A DNA stretch of 64,000 nucleotides from Mycobacterium colombiense CECT 3035 (GTDB lineage Bacteria > Actinomycetota > Actinomycetes > Mycobacteriales > Mycobacteriaceae). The stretch covers positions 3,348,001 to 3,412,000 of the forward strand of contig NZ_CP020821.1 in the NCBI RefSeq assembly GCF_002105755.1, read 5' to 3'. Numbering within the stretch: position 1 is the first letter of the stretch; each line of letters starts with the position of its first letter. The position numbers and the translations under genes were made by a program. Positions 7,510-17,634 of the stretch are shown here, one piece after another. A model generated the notes under the pieces. It did no database searches. It was not told the origin of the DNA and saw only the letters and a program-made list of their open reading frames with translations.

Positions 7510-7713
7510 ATGAGTGAACAACACACCCACGACGCCCCACACGCGCATGAGCACCAGCACGGCGACGTGACACACGCCCATGCGCACACGAGCCACGAGC
7601 ACGAACACGTCGAGCACGAACACTCACACGCTCACGCCGACGGGACCGAACACACCCATGCACACGTGCATCAGGCGGGCCTGGAAGAGGCGCACGGTCA
7701 CACTCACCAGTAG
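7510..7713 (+). CDS. Histidine-rich metal-binding small protein
   Basis: A 67-aa protein in which about one residue in three is His, arranged as HTH, HAH, HEH and HSH repeats mixed with Asp and Glu. There is no signal peptide or membrane helix, so it is probably cytosolic. Such peptides store or buffer Ni, Co or Zn. An excellent ribosome site (AAAGGAGAG) precedes the ATG at 7510. It lies 43 bp downstream of the Ni/Co sensor gene on the same strand and may be co-transcribed, suggesting metal-regulated expression. Confidence 0.82.
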   Translation: MSEQHTHDAPHAHEHQHGDVTHAHAHTSHEHEHVEHEHSHAHADGTEHTHAHVHQAGLEEAHGHTHQ

Positions 7714-7734
7714 TGCGGCCCGGCCCCGGCCGGC

Positions 7735-8799
7735 TCAGGAGACCGCCGGGCAGTAATGCTTGGGATTACCCCGCTCGTCTTCGGGCGGCAGGTTGCGCGC
7801 CGGCGTTTGCACCAGTGGCGTGTCGAGTGGGATCCGCCCGCTGGCGCGGTCCAACCCGGCCCGGGCGCGCGGGTGTTTACGGAATCTGGGGGGCACCAGG
7901 GCGAAAACGCCACGGACGAGGTCGCCGAAGCGCCGGTGCAGCCACTCGTCGCGGCGCGACCAGCGGTAGCCCATCAGCTCCCGCACCGGTGGGTCGTACA
8001 GGCCGACCGTCACCCAGACGAAGAACGGCGCCAACAGTTTGCGTTGCGCGGCCCATAACGGATCCGGAATCCATTGCGCGAACGGGGGTTTCGGCAGCTC
8101 GGTCAGATCGAGCACGGCCCGGGCCGCCCAGTTGTTCTCCAGCACGTTGCGGCACATGTGGTCCCAGTACACCTGGAATTCCTCCCAGGAGGCCGGCACC
8201 GGCCGCATGCTCATGCCGTACATCCGGTACCACTCGACGTGTTCGTCGAACAGCTGCCGCTTCTGGTCCTCGGTGATTCCGCCGCAGAACCGCTCGGCCA
8301 CGTGGATGGTGCCCATAAAGAAGGTGGAGTGCGCCCAATAGAAGACGTCGGGGTTCAAGGCGTGGTAGCGCCGGCCCTGCTCGTCGACCCCCTTGATGTC
8401 GGTGTGGTAGTCGCGGACCTCGGCGCCCGTGCTTGGGGCGCGATCGCCGTCGAACACGACTCCCCCGATGGGATACAACGACCGCAGCAGACGCGGCCAG
8501 CGCTCGCGAAAGAACGTGGAGTGATCGATGACCGCCGCCCCCAGCTGCGGGTGCATGTTCTGCATCGAACCCGCCCACGGTCCCTGCAGCATGCCCCGCC
8601 AGTCCCCGAAATACCGCCAAGTCAGCGAGTCGGGTCCCAGCGGTGCGGGCGGCGCGTCGTACCCGGCCGGCGACACGGGGCAGCCACCCGCGACGGCGTC
8701 GGACGGCCCGGCCGAAACCGACTGCTCAGCGGCGCCGACGACGTCGCCGCGGGCTGCGTCGCTGGTCAGGGGGCGCGATGCGGACGTATCTTGAGTCAC
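7735..8799 (-). CDS. DUF2236 / oxygenase MpaB family protein
   Basis: A protein of about 354 aa with the DUF2236 (MpaB/Lcp-like) domain over most of its length. Typical segments are WRYFGDWRGMLQGPWAGSMQNMHP, the ER-rich FFRERWPRLLRSLYP and HALNPDVFYWAHSTFF. Relatives include b-type haem oxygenases such as latex-clearing protein, so a haem oxidoreductase role is likely but the substrate is unknown. The GTG at 8799 is preferred because an ATG at 8847 would overlap the divergent TetR upstream region. The divergent TetR gene is a plausible regulator. Confidence 0.8.
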   Translation of the reverse strand: MTQDTSASRPLTSDAARGDVVGAAEQSVSAGPSDAVAGGCPVSPAGYDAPPAPLGPDSLTWRYFGDWRGMLQGPWAGSMQNMHPQLGAAVIDHSTFFRERWPRLLRSLYPIGGVVFDGDRAPSTGAEVRDYHTDIKGVDEQGRRYHALNPDVFYWAHSTFFMGTIHVAERFCGGITEDQKRQLFDEHVEWYRMYGMSMRPVPASWEEFQVYWDHMCRNVLENNWAARAVLDLTELPKPPFAQWIPDPLWAAQRKLLAPFFVWVTVGLYDPPVRELMGYRWSRRDEWLHRRFGDLVRGVFALVPPRFRKHPRARAGLDRASGRIPLDTPLVQTPARNLPPEDERGNPKHYCPAVS

Positions 8800-8833
8800 T
8801 ATTGGGTCCCTGCAGGTATCGTGAATTTTGACT

Positions 8834-8844
8834 ACAACCGTTGT
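8834..8844. promoter_or_regulatory. Short palindrome between divergent DUF2236 and TetR genes
   Basis: ACAACCGTTGT is an inverted repeat with a single central base, placed between the start codons of the DUF2236 gene (8799, minus) and the TetR gene (8867, plus). It is a candidate TetR operator controlling both genes. The short length makes chance possible. Confidence 0.35.
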
Positions 8845-8866
8845 CACTTTAGAGCTTAGGAGCGAT

Positions 8867-9481
8867 GTGCAGACGGGTCAACGACGGGGACGCTGGACCG
8901 GCGTCCCCTTGGAGAGTCGCCTCGCGCTTCGCCGTGACAACCTGATCAGCGCCGGCGTGCAGCTACTCGGCAGCCCCGGCGGGCCCGCGCTGACGGTGCG
9001 GGCGGTCTGCCGTGAGGCCGCGCTGACCGAACGCTACTTCTACGAAAGCTTCGCCGACCGTGACGAATTCGTGCGCGCGGTCTACGACGACGTCTGCACC
9101 CGCGCGATGAACACCCTGACGTCGGCGACGACCCCACGCGAGGCCGTCGAGCGATTCGTGGAGCTGATGGTCGACGACCCGGTCGGCGGACGCGTGCTGT
9201 TGCTGGCGCCGGCGGTGGAACCGGTGCTAACCCGCTCCGGCGCGGAGTGGATGCCCAACTTCATCGATCTGCTGCAGCGCAAGCTGTCCCGAATCGGCGA
9301 CGCCGTGCTGCAGAAGATGATCGCCACCAGCCTGATAGGCGGACTCTCGAGCCTTTTCACCGCCTACCTGCACGGGCAGCTGGGTGCCACCCGCAAGCAG
9401 TTCATCGATTACTGCATCAACATGCTGTACATCACGGCCGCGCCGTACGTCCCGGCGGGCGAGCTCGGCAAGTCGCAGTAG
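8867..9481 (+). CDS. TetR-family transcriptional regulator
   Basis: A 204-aa one-domain repressor with an N-terminal helix-turn-helix (LTVRAVCREAALTERYFYESFADRDEFVRAV) and a divergent helical ligand domain. The GTG at 8867 is chosen because AGGAG lies 4 nt upstream at 8858-8862; a TTG at 8828 would add 13 residues but lacks a ribosome site. It diverges from the DUF2236 gene and precedes desA1 by 172 bp on the same strand. From memory it corresponds to Rv0825c. The effector is unknown. Confidence 0.85.
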   Translation: MQTGQRRGRWTGVPLESRLALRRDNLISAGVQLLGSPGGPALTVRAVCREAALTERYFYESFADRDEFVRAVYDDVCTRAMNTLTSATTPREAVERFVELMVDDPVGGRVLLLAPAVEPVLTRSGAEWMPNFIDLLQRKLSRIGDAVLQKMIATSLIGGLSSLFTAYLHGQLGATRKQFIDYCINMLYITAAPYVPAGELGKSQ

Positions 9482-9588
9482 CGCGCGTTTCCTTTTCCGC
9501 CGCATCGGCAAGCCGTACAACTAGACCTGGAACACGCGGCAGTCCGAAACCGGCATCAAAACGTCATCTGGCGCGCCGGAGCAGGAAC

Positions 9589-9617
9589 TTGATGCTACTG
9601 AAGTACACAGATATATT
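9589..9617 (+). promoter_or_regulatory. Sigma-A-type promoter for desA1
   Basis: TTGATG at 9589-9594 and TATATT at 9612-9617 are separated by 17 nt, close to the consensus. Transcription would start near 9624, giving a leader of about 30 nt that includes the GGAGGA ribosome site. This suits a highly expressed essential gene. Confidence 0.55.
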
Positions 9618-9653
9618 GACTGCTACCCATCGACACAGATAACTGGAGGACCT

Positions 9654-10676
9654 ATGTCAGCTGAGCTGACAAACCTACAGCTGTTGCACGAACTTCAGCC
9701 GGTCGTGGAGAAGTACCTGAACCGGCACGAGAGCATGCACAAGAACTGGAACCCGCACGACTACATCCCGTGGTCGGACGGAAAGAACTACTACGCGCTC
9801 GGTGGGCAGGACTGGGAGCCCGGACAGTCCCAACTTACTGACGTCGCCCAGGTGGCGATGGTGCAGAACCTGATGACCGAGGACAACCTGCCGTCCTATC
9901 ACCGCGAGATCGCGATGAACTTCAGCATGGACGGCCCGTGGGGCCAGTGGGTCAACCGGTGGACCGCCGAGGAGAACCGGCACGGCATCGCGCTGCGCGA
10001 CTACCTGGTGGTGACGCGCGCCGTCGACCCGGTCGAGCTGGAGAAGCTGCGCATGGAGGTGGTGAACCGAGGCTTCAGCCCGGGCCAGAACCACCAGGTT
10101 CGCGCCGACCTGTTCGCCGAGAGCCTCTTCGATTCCATCACCTACGTGACCTTCCAGGAGCTGGCCACCCGGATTTCGCACCGCAACACCGGCAAGGCCT
10201 GCAACGAGACCATTGCCGACCAGCTGTTGGCCAAGATCTCGGCCGACGAGAACCTGCACATGATCTTCTACCGCGACGTCACCGAGGCCGGGTTCGAGAT
10301 CGCGCCCAATCAGGCGATGAGGTCGCTGCACAAGGTGTTGCGCAACTTCCAGATGCCGGGCTATCAGGTGCCCGAGTTCCGCCGCAAGGCCGTGATGATC
10401 GCGGTCGGCGGTGTGTACGACCCCCGCATTCACCTCGACGAGGTCGTGATGCCGGTGCTGAGGAAATGGCGCATCTTCGAGCGCGAGGACTTCAGCGGCG
10501 ACGCGGCCGCATTGCGCGACGACCTGGGTGTGCTGATCAAGGAGCTCGAGCAGACCTGCGAGAAGTTCGAGATCTCCAAGCGGCGCCAGCTCGAGCGGGA
10601 GGCCCGCACCGGCAAGAGGACCACCGCGGCCGAACTGCACCGGACCGCCGGCACGCTGACCATGAGCCGGCGGTAA
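9654..10676 (+). CDS. desA1: Acyl-ACP desaturase DesA1
   Basis: A 340-aa soluble diiron desaturase that introduces a double bond into acyl-ACP, required for mycolic acid synthesis in mycobacteria. Two iron-ligand motifs are intact: EENRHG about residue 105 and DENLH about residue 200. The fold matches plant stearoyl-ACP desaturase. The sequence starts MSAELTNLQLLHELQPVVEKYL, as in DesA1. A strong ribosome site and a near-consensus promoter lie upstream. The dus gene follows 7 bp after its stop, so they are probably co-transcribed. Confidence 0.95.
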   Translation: MSAELTNLQLLHELQPVVEKYLNRHESMHKNWNPHDYIPWSDGKNYYALGGQDWEPGQSQLTDVAQVAMVQNLMTEDNLPSYHREIAMNFSMDGPWGQWVNRWTAEENRHGIALRDYLVVTRAVDPVELEKLRMEVVNRGFSPGQNHQVRADLFAESLFDSITYVTFQELATRISHRNTGKACNETIADQLLAKISADENLHMIFYRDVTEAGFEIAPNQAMRSLHKVLRNFQMPGYQVPEFRRKAVMIAVGGVYDPRIHLDEVVMPVLRKWRIFEREDFSGDAAALRDDLGVLIKELEQTCEKFEISKRRQLEREARTGKRTTAAELHRTAGTLTMSRR

Positions 10677-10683
10677 CCAAGCG

Positions 10684-11817
10684 GTGCGCATCGGTTCCAT
10701 CGCGCTCGCCAGCCCGGTGGTTCTGGCACCGATGGCGGGCGTGACAAACGTCGCATTCCGGACGCTGTGCCGCGAACTCGAGCAAGCCAAGGTCGGCACC
10801 GTCAGCGGACTCTATGTCTGCGAGATGGTCACGGCGCGTGCGCTCGTCGAGCGCCACCCGGCCACCATGCACATGACCACCTTCGCCGCCGACGAGTCGC
10901 CGCGCTCGCTGCAGCTCTACACCGTCGACCCGGCGACCACCTACGCGGCCGCCAAGATGATCGCCGACGAGGGCCTGGCGGATCACATCGACATGAATTT
11001 CGGCTGCCCGGTGCCCAAGGTGACCAAGCGCGGCGGCGGATCGGCGCTGCCGTACAAGCGGCGGCTGTTCGGTCAGATCGTCGCCGCGGCGGTGCGTGGC
11101 ACCGAGGGCACCCAGATACCGGTGACCGTCAAGTTCCGCATCGGCATCGACGACGAACACCACACGCACCTCGATGCCGGTCGCATCGCCGAAGCCGAAG
11201 GGGCCGCCGCCGTCGCGCTGCACGCCCGCACGGCGGCGCAGCGCTACTCGGGCACCGCCGACTGGGAGGAGATCGCCCGGCTCAAGCAGCAGGTGCGGAC
11301 CATCCCGGTGCTCGGCAACGGCGACATCTATGACGCCAGCGACGCGCTGACCATGATGGCCAGCACGGGCTGCGACGGCGTCGTCATCGGCCGCGGCTGC
11401 CTGGGCCGGCCCTGGCTTTTCGCCGAGCTGTCGGCCGCCTTCACCGGCAGCCCGCCTCCCACGCCGCCGAGCCTGGGCGAGGTCGCCGACATCGTCCGAC
11501 GGCACGGCCAACTGCTCGCCGCGCACTTCGGCGAGGAAAAGGGCATGCGCGACATCCGCAAGCACATCGGCTGGTACCTGCACGGCTTTCCCGCCGGCTC
11601 CGAGCTGCGCCGGGCGCTGGCGATGGTCAAGACGCTCGACGAGCTGGACGCCCTGCTCGACCGGCTGGACGGCTCTGTGCCCTTCCCGGACGAGGCGACG
11701 GGCCCGCGCGGCCGGCAGGGGTCGCCGGCGCGGGTGGTGCTGCCGGAAGGTTGGCTGACCGACCCCGACGACTGCACGGTGCCGGCGGGCGCCGATGTCA
11801 TGCATTCCGGCGGCTGA
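10684..11817 (+). CDS. dusB: tRNA-dihydrouridine synthase, DusB family
   Basis: A 377-aa FMN-dependent enzyme that reduces uridine to dihydrouridine in the tRNA D loop. The TIM-barrel start SPVVLAPMAGVTNVAFR and the catalytic-cysteine motif MNFGCPVPKVTKRGGGSAL are clear, followed by TVKFRIG and the FMN-phosphate site IGRGCLGRPW. A helical tRNA-binding domain with DIRKHIGWYLHGFP follows. The GTG at 10684 is only 7 bp after desA1. From memory it corresponds to Rv0823c. The Dus subgroup is inferred and not proven. Confidence 0.9.
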   Translation: MRIGSIALASPVVLAPMAGVTNVAFRTLCRELEQAKVGTVSGLYVCEMVTARALVERHPATMHMTTFAADESPRSLQLYTVDPATTYAAAKMIADEGLADHIDMNFGCPVPKVTKRGGGSALPYKRRLFGQIVAAAVRGTEGTQIPVTVKFRIGIDDEHHTHLDAGRIAEAEGAAAVALHARTAAQRYSGTADWEEIARLKQQVRTIPVLGNGDIYDASDALTMMASTGCDGVVIGRGCLGRPWLFAELSAAFTGSPPPTPPSLGEVADIVRRHGQLLAAHFGEEKGMRDIRKHIGWYLHGFPAGSELRRALAMVKTLDELDALLDRLDGSVPFPDEATGPRGRQGSPARVVLPEGWLTDPDDCTVPAGADVMHSGG

Positions 11818-12025
11818 GCCGACAACTCGAAATCGCGTCCGGGCCAATAACTCAGTACGATGTGGGCTTTGTTGCATGCGCGTGGGTGGCGGACGGATTC
11901 TGTGCCGCTGCACCAGGGCAACAAAAGTGGTTGGCACCAGCGGCAGCGCTCGCACTGCGGGGCTGCGCTGACATTACGCAGGAACACGCTGACGTCTGCA
12001 GCAGAGCTTCGGAGGCCGGTACGAC

Positions 12026-14098
12026 ATGAGTGACGCCGAGAGCGACGCCACTCGTAATGGTCGGCACAGCCCGGGCGGGGCGCACGCGCATCCGATCGCG
12101 GCCGACCCGACGTCGTTGGGCGCCGCTCCCTGGGAGCGATTCTTCCAACCCCCCGCCGACGACAACCTGCACCGCTGGCAACCCGAGGCCCCGGTCGAGC
12201 CCATCATCGAGCCCACTGTGCTGCGCGAGGAGGAACCCGCAGAGGGCGGATCCCACACCGGCGGGGGCGTCAGCGTCGCCGATCTGATCGCGAAACTCGG
12301 CGCCCCGGCCCGGCCCGTCCACCATCGCGCCGCCGCGGACGATCCGGATGTCGAGCCGTCCGGCGCCGAGCCGGGCCTGCCGATCGAACTGCAGAAAACG
12401 CAGGTGATCGATGACCTGGCCTACTCCATCGACGCCGTCGCCGAGCTTCGCGGCCTCGAGGCCGCCGACTATCCGAACGACGACGACCCCGACGACCAGG
12501 CCCAAGCCACCAGCGTCGGCGAACCCGGGCGCCGGCGCCGTCCGCTGCTGGTGGCCGGGCGGTCGATGGCCGCGCTGGCCGCCGTGCTGGCCCTGGCCAT
12601 GACCGGCGGGGCGTGGCAATGGAGCACCTCCAAGAACGCACGGCTCAACAACGTGAGCGCGCTCGACCAGAGCTCCGGCGACATCCGCGACCCGGGCGGC
12701 CAGTACGGCGACGAGGACTTCTTGATCGTCGGCCTCGACTCACGGTTGGGCGACAACGCCAACATGGGCGCGGGCACCACCGAAGACGCCGACGGGGAAC
12801 GGTCGGACTCGGTGATGCTGGTCAACATTCCGGCCAACCGTAAGCGCGTGGTGGCCGTTTCGTTCCCCCGCGACCTGGCGATCACCCCGATGCAGTGCGA
12901 GGCGTGGGATCCCGACACCGGCAAGTACGGGCCGCTCTACGACCCGAAGACCAAGACCTACGGCCCGAAGATGGTCTACACGGAGACCAAACTGAACTCC
13001 GCGTTCGCCTTCGGCGGTCCGAAGTGCCTGGTGAAGGAAATCCAGAAACTGTCCGGATTGAGCATCAACCACTTCATCGCCGTCGATTTCTCCGGCTTCG
13101 CGAAGATGGTCGACGCCCTCGGCGGCGTCGAGGTGTGCTCGAGTACCCCCCTGCACGACTACGAGTTGGGCACGGTCCTCGAGCATGGCGGGCGCCAGGT
13201 CCTCGACGGCTCCACCGCCTTGAACTACGTGCGGGCCCGCCAGGTCACCACGGAGGTCAACGGCGACTACGGGCGCATCAAGCGCCAGCAGCTGTTCGTG
13301 TCATCGCTGCTGCGGTCGTTGATCTCCGCGGACACACTGCTGGACCTCAACAAGCTCAACAACGTGGTCAACATGATCATCGCGAACACCGTCGTGGACA
13401 ACGTGCGGTCCAAGGACCTGATCCAACTCGGCCAGTCGTTGCAGGGCGTCGCGGCCGGGCACGTCACGTTCGTCACCGTGCCGACCGGCGTGACCGACGA
13501 GAACGGCGACGAGCCGCCACGGATGGCCGACATGCGGGCCCTGTTCGACGCCGTCATCAACGACGATCCGCTGCCCGAGGAGAACGACCAGAACGCCCAG
13601 AATCTGAGCACGTCTGGAACCAAGGGCCCGTCGAAGGCACCGACCACCAAGAAGACGCCCGCGCCGGCGCCCGAGGCGCAACACGAGCAGGTCACCACGA
13701 CCTCGCCCAACGGCGTGACGGTGCGCGTTTCCAACGCGACCACCCAAACCGGCCTGGCCGCGACCGCGACAACCCAGCTCAAAAAGGACGGCTTCAACGT
13801 GATGTCGCCCGACGACTATCCGAGCTCGGTGAACGCGACGACCGTGCTGTTCTCGCCCGGCAACGAGGAGGCCGCGGCCACCGTCGCGTCCTCGTTCGCC
13901 AACGCGAAAGTTCAGCGGGTCTCCGGCTACGGGCAGGTCGTGCAGGTGGTGCTGGGCCCCGACTTCAAGTCGGTCGCGAGCCCGCAGCCCAGCGGATCGT
14001 CGATCAGCCTGCAGATCGAACGCGGTTCGAGCAATGCGCCGGCCAAGCTGCCCGAAGACCTGACCGTCACCAACGCGGCCGACACCACCTGCGAGTAA
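12026..14098 (+). CDS. LytR-CpsA-Psr family cell-wall ligase
   Basis: A 690-aa envelope protein. A long Pro/Asp/Glu-rich cytoplasmic N-terminus of about 175 residues precedes one membrane helix (SMAALAAVLALAMTGGAWQW). The extracellular LCP domain has DFLIVGLDSR, RSDSVMLVNI and VVAVSFPRDL, with the pyrophosphate-binding arginines and aspartates in place. A C-terminal LytR_C domain (VTVRVSNATTQTGLAA) comes last. LCP proteins transfer arabinogalactan to peptidoglycan in mycobacteria. The insert between PRDL and the second half is typical of the Rv0822c type. phoU follows 58 bp downstream. Confidence 0.92.
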   Translation: MSDAESDATRNGRHSPGGAHAHPIAADPTSLGAAPWERFFQPPADDNLHRWQPEAPVEPIIEPTVLREEEPAEGGSHTGGGVSVADLIAKLGAPARPVHHRAAADDPDVEPSGAEPGLPIELQKTQVIDDLAYSIDAVAELRGLEAADYPNDDDPDDQAQATSVGEPGRRRRPLLVAGRSMAALAAVLALAMTGGAWQWSTSKNARLNNVSALDQSSGDIRDPGGQYGDEDFLIVGLDSRLGDNANMGAGTTEDADGERSDSVMLVNIPANRKRVVAVSFPRDLAITPMQCEAWDPDTGKYGPLYDPKTKTYGPKMVYTETKLNSAFAFGGPKCLVKEIQKLSGLSINHFIAVDFSGFAKMVDALGGVEVCSSTPLHDYELGTVLEHGGRQVLDGSTALNYVRARQVTTEVNGDYGRIKRQQLFVSSLLRSLISADTLLDLNKLNNVVNMIIANTVVDNVRSKDLIQLGQSLQGVAAGHVTFVTVPTGVTDENGDEPPRMADMRALFDAVINDDPLPEENDQNAQNLSTSGTKGPSKAPTTKKTPAPAPEAQHEQVTTTSPNGVTVRVSNATTQTGLAATATTQLKKDGFNVMSPDDYPSSVNATTVLFSPGNEEAAATVASSFANAKVQRVSGYGQVVQVVLGPDFKSVASPQPSGSSISLQIERGSSNAPAKLPEDLTVTNAADTTCE

Positions 14099-14156
14099 CC
14101 GCTTTTGACGGCGCTCCGCTGCCCGTTTCGCGCGGCGAGACCGTACGCTTGGTGCT

Positions 14157-14825
14157 ATGCGGACCGCCTACCACGAGCAACTCTCGGAGTTATCCGAGCG
14201 CCTCGGCGAGATGTGCGGCTTGGCAGGAATCGCCATGGAGCGGGCCACCCAGGCCCTGCTGCAGGCCGACTTGGTGCTGGCCGAACAAGTCATCTCCGAC
14301 CACGAAGCCATCGCCGCGCTGAGCGCACAGGCTGAAGAAAGCGCCTTCGTACTACTGGCATTACAGGCACCGGTCGCGGGCGACCTGCGTGCCATCGTGA
14401 GCGCCATCCAGATGGTGGCGGACATCGACCGGATGGGCGCGCTGGCGCTGCACGTCGCCAAGATCGCCCGTCGGCGCCACCCCCAGCACGCGTTGCCCGA
14501 AGAGGTCAACGGCTACTTTGCCGAAATGGGCAGCATCGCAGTCGAATTGGGCAACAGCGCCCAAGAGGTGGTGTTGTCGCGCGATCCGGAGAAGGCCGCC
14601 CGGATCCGCGAAGAGGACGACGCCATGGACGATCTGCACCGGCATCTGTTCTCGGTGCTGATGGACCGGGAATGGAAGCACGGCGTCGCGGCGGCCGTCG
14701 ACGTGACCCTGCTTGGCCGGTTCTACGAGCGCTTCGCCGACCACGCGGTGGAGGTTGCCCGGCGGGTCATCTTCCAGGCGACGGGCAGGCTGCCCGAGGA
14801 AGAGACGAAATCCGCCTCGCAGTAG
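14157..14825 (+). CDS. phoY2: Phosphate signalling protein PhoU / PhoY2
   Basis: A 222-aa all-helical protein made of two PhoU repeats, including [29 protein letters not shown] and [18 protein letters not shown], which hold the metal-binding E/DxxxD-type residues. It links the Pst transporter to the SenX3-RegX3 system and keeps the Pho response off when phosphate is sufficient. It converges with pstB, whose stop codon is 13 bp away, so the whole phosphate module lies together. From memory it corresponds to PhoY2 (Rv0821c). Confidence 0.93.
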   Translation: MRTAYHEQLSELSERLGEMCGLAGIAMERATQALLQADLVLAEQVISDHEAIAALSAQAEESAFVLLALQAPVAGDLRAIVSAIQMVADIDRMGALALHVAKIARRRHPQHALPEEVNGYFAEMGSIAVELGNSAQEVVLSRDPEKAARIREEDDAMDDLHRHLFSVLMDREWKHGVAAAVDVTLLGRFYERFADHAVEVARRVIFQATGRLPEEETKSASQ

Positions 14826-14838
14826 CTGCGTCCGCCTG

Positions 14839-15615
14839 CTAGCCGAAGCGACCGGAAATGTAGTCCTCGGTCGCCTTCTGGCTCGGGTTGGAGAAGATCT
14901 TCTCGGTGTCGTCGACCTCGATCAACCGGCCCGGTTTTCCGACGGCCTCCAGGTTGAAGAACGCCGTGTAGTCGCTGACCCGGGCCGCCTGCTGCATGTT
15001 ATGCGTGACGATGACGATGGTGTAGTCCTGCTTCAGTTCGCTGATCAGCTCTTCGATGGCCATCGTCGAGATCGGGTCCAGGGCCGAACACGGCTCGTCC
15101 ATCAGCAGCACATCGGGCTGCACGGCGATGGCCCGCGCGATGCACAGTCGCTGCTGCTGCCCGCCGGACAGCCCGCCACCGGGCCGGTCCAACCGGCTCT
15201 TGACCTCGTCCCACAGGTTCGCCCCGCGCAGCGAATACTCGGCGGTCTCGTCGAGCACCTTGCGGTTGCGCACGCCCTGCAGCTTCAGGCCGGCGACGAC
15301 GTTGTCGCGAATTGACATGGCGGGGAACGGGTTCGGCCGCTGGAACACCATCCCGATGGCCCGGCGCACGCCGACCGGGTCGACGCCGGCGCCGTAGATG
15401 TCTTCGTCGTCGAGCAGCACGCTGCCCTCGACCCGTCCGCCGGGCACCACCTCGTGCATCCGGTTGAGCGTGCGCAACACCGTCGTCTTGCCGCAACCCG
15501 ACGGACCGATGAACGCCGTCACGCTGCGGGGCAGAACCGATAGCGTCACATCCGAGACCGCGTGGAACGATCCGTAATAGATGTTGACGCCCTTGAGGTC
15601 CAACCGTTTGGCCAC
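14839..15615 (-). CDS. pstB: Phosphate ABC transporter ATP-binding protein PstB
   Basis: A 258-aa ABC ATPase. Walker A is GPSGCGKTT, the signature is LSGGQQQRL and Walker B is [13 protein letters not shown], all intact. Segments such as [18 protein letters not shown] and VFQRPNPFP are typical of PstB. It powers high-affinity phosphate import with PstA, PstC and PstS. It is the last gene of the minus-strand pstSCAB operon, starting with GTG 13 bp after pstA. In M. tuberculosis the matching gene (phoT, Rv0820) lacks these neighbours, from memory. Confidence 0.96.
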   Translation of the reverse strand: MAKRLDLKGVNIYYGSFHAVSDVTLSVLPRSVTAFIGPSGCGKTTVLRTLNRMHEVVPGGRVEGSVLLDDEDIYGAGVDPVGVRRAIGMVFQRPNPFPAMSIRDNVVAGLKLQGVRNRKVLDETAEYSLRGANLWDEVKSRLDRPGGGLSGGQQQRLCIARAIAVQPDVLLMDEPCSALDPISTMAIEELISELKQDYTIVIVTHNMQQAARVSDYTAFFNLEAVGKPGRLIEVDDTEKIFSNPSQKATEDYISGRFG

Positions 15616-15628
15616 TTAGTGCTCCTGC

Positions 15629-16543
15629 CTATGACTTTCTGACGTCCAGGAATTTCGCTATCACCCGGGCCGCGACGTTGATGGTGGCGATCACCAGGAT
15701 GAGGGTTAACGCGGCACCCCACAACCGCTCCGTTGGGATGGGGTTGAGGCTCGCGCCGGCCGTCGTCTGGTTGAACATCATGCCGGGCAGCGTCCCCATG
15801 AACCCGCTGAAGATATCGAAGTTCATCGATTGTGCATAACCGACCAGGATCAGCAGCGGCGCCGTCTCCCCCATCACCCGGGCCATGGCCAGCAGTATCC
15901 CGGTGACGATGCCGGACAGACCGGTGGGGATGACCACCCGGGCAATGGTTTTCCACTTGGTGATGCCCAGCGCGTAGCTGGCCTCGCGAAGATCCACCGG
16001 GACGATCCGCAGCATCTCCTCGGTGGCCCGCACGATCACCGGGAGCATCAGCAGGACCAGCGCCAGCGACACCGCGAACTCCGACCGGGGAAGTCCCAGC
16101 GTCGCCACACACAACGCGTAGATGAACAGTGCCGCAACGATTGACGGCACACCGCTGAGGATGTCGACCATGAACGAGGCCAACCGGCCCAGCGCGGTGC
16201 CGCCGCCGTATTCGACCAGATAGATCGCGACCATCAGCCCGAGCGGGACGGAGATCAGGGCGCACACCAATCCCTGCAGCACGGTGCCGACCAGCGCGTG
16301 GTAGGCGCCGCCGCCGGTCACGAAGGCCGTCATCCCCGCCTGCGAGTGCGACCACCATGTGGTCGAAGCCACCGCCCTGAAGCCCTTGGCCACCACCGAC
16401 CACAGCACCATCACCAGCGGGGTCACCGCGACCAGCAGAGACAGCGAAACCAGCAGGGTCGCAACGTAGTTCGCGATGCGGCGACGCCAGCTGACCGGCG
16501 AGAACGTCCGCGGCTTGAGTGGGCGGTCCAGCATCGAGGTCAT
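15629..16543 (-). CDS. pstA: Phosphate ABC transporter permease PstA
   Basis: A 304-aa inner-membrane permease with about six helices and the binding-protein-dependent transport signature region ([25 protein letters not shown]), which forms the coupling helix to PstB. Its ATG overlaps the last four bases of pstC, indicating translational coupling. It forms the phosphate channel together with PstC. Confidence 0.95.
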   Translation of the reverse strand: MTSMLDRPLKPRTFSPVSWRRRIANYVATLLVSLSLLVAVTPLVMVLWSVVAKGFRAVASTTWWSHSQAGMTAFVTGGGAYHALVGTVLQGLVCALISVPLGLMVAIYLVEYGGGTALGRLASFMVDILSGVPSIVAALFIYALCVATLGLPRSEFAVSLALVLLMLPVIVRATEEMLRIVPVDLREASYALGITKWKTIARVVIPTGLSGIVTGILLAMARVMGETAPLLILVGYAQSMNFDIFSGFMGTLPGMMFNQTTAGASLNPIPTERLWGAALTLILVIATINVAARVIAKFLDVRKS

Positions 16544-17583
16544 CGGGCGCCCTTTCGCCCGGCCCCGGCGACCGCGCCGCGCGCGAAGGCGTCGACCAGG
16601 AAGGTGAGCACGAACAGCGTCAGCCCCGCGGCGATGTATGCGCCGGCCTTATACCGGTCGTCGAATTCGGCCGCGGCGCCGGCGATCTTGGTCGCGAAGG
16701 TCGAGCCGCCGTCGAACAGCGACCAGCCGAACGCCGACTGGGTGCCCCGCAAGATGATCAGGAGCGCCACCGTCTCACCCAGGGCGCGGCCCAACCCCAG
16801 CATCGAGCCGCTGACGTAGCCCGACCGCCCGAACGGCAGCGTGACCATCTTGACCACTTCCCAGCGGGTGGCACCGAGCGCCAGCATGGCCTCGATCTGG
16901 TCCTGGGGCGTCTGGACGAACACCTCGCGCGTCACCGCGGTGATGATCGGCAGGATCATCACCGCCAGGACGATGCCGCCGGTGAAGATGGTGCCACCAC
17001 CGGCGGGCGACGCGTTGCCGGTGGCGAAGAGAAAACACCAGCCCAGCGAGCGATTGAGCCAGGTGGCAACCGGGCGCAGCTGCGGCGCCAGCACGTACAG
17101 GCCCCACGCGCCGTAGATGATCGAGGGCACCGCGGCCAGCAGGTCGACCGAGTAGGCCAGCGGTGTGGCGACCCGCCGCGGCGCGTACTGGGTGATGAAG
17201 ATGGCCACGCCCAGTGCCACCGGCATCGCCAGGATCAGCGCGAACAGCGAGACGAACACGGTGACCGGGACCAGGCTGGCGATGCCGAAATGCATCGCGG
17301 AGGTGTCCGTGGTGACCCACACGCCGCCGTAGGTGAAGAAGTTCTCCCGATTGCGGTGCAGCGCCGGTATCGCGCGTCCGAGCAGAAAGGCGGCGATCGC
17401 GGCGATGACCACGATGATGACCACACCCGACGACTGCGCGAGCCAGCGGAAGACCCGATCCGCCACATGGGGCCGCCCCTCGCCCCAGGGGCTGGTGGGG
17501 GTCGCCTGCTTCTCCGGATACGGCGCGGCGACGACCGCACCCGAGCCCGCGTCGATGGGGTTCGGCCCGGAAAATCCCGTCAC
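16540..17583 (-). CDS. pstC: Phosphate ABC transporter permease PstC
   Basis: A 347-aa permease. The cytoplasmic N-terminal tail of about 60 residues is followed by six membrane helices and the coupling-helix motif [20 protein letters not shown]. Extracytoplasmic loops include [11 protein letters not shown]. The start is GTG at 17583, and the stop overlaps pstA by 4 nt. It lies 51 bp downstream of pstS. It pairs with PstA in the membrane. Confidence 0.95.
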   Translation of the reverse strand: MTGFSGPNPIDAGSGAVVAAPYPEKQATPTSPWGEGRPHVADRVFRWLAQSSGVVIIVVIAAIAAFLLGRAIPALHRNRENFFTYGGVWVTTDTSAMHFGIASLVPVTVFVSLFALILAMPVALGVAIFITQYAPRRVATPLAYSVDLLAAVPSIIYGAWGLYVLAPQLRPVATWLNRSLGWCFLFATGNASPAGGGTIFTGGIVLAVMILPIITAVTREVFVQTPQDQIEAMLALGATRWEVVKMVTLPFGRSGYVSGSMLGLGRALGETVALLIILRGTQSAFGWSLFDGGSTFATKIAGAAAEFDDRYKAGAYIAAGLTLFVLTFLVDAFARGAVAGAGRKGAR

Positions 17584-17634
17584 TGTGATCCCGCCACAGT
17601 TCTGCTGTCGCTCCTTGAAACCCGATTCACTTGG

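Noticed and set aside
7510..7713. CRISPR-like or repetitive DNA because of repeating CAC/CAT codons
   Set aside because: The repeats are coding His codons in a short gene with a strong ribosome site; no spacers or direct repeats exist.
11868..11925. TTTGTTGC / GCAACAAA inverted repeat upstream of the LCP gene as an IS end
   Set aside because: Eight-base arms with no transposase or target duplication; could be chance.
9675..11955. Minus-strand frames of 374 and 472 aa over desA1 and dus
   Set aside because: They mirror the coding strands of desA1 and dus and show no family features.
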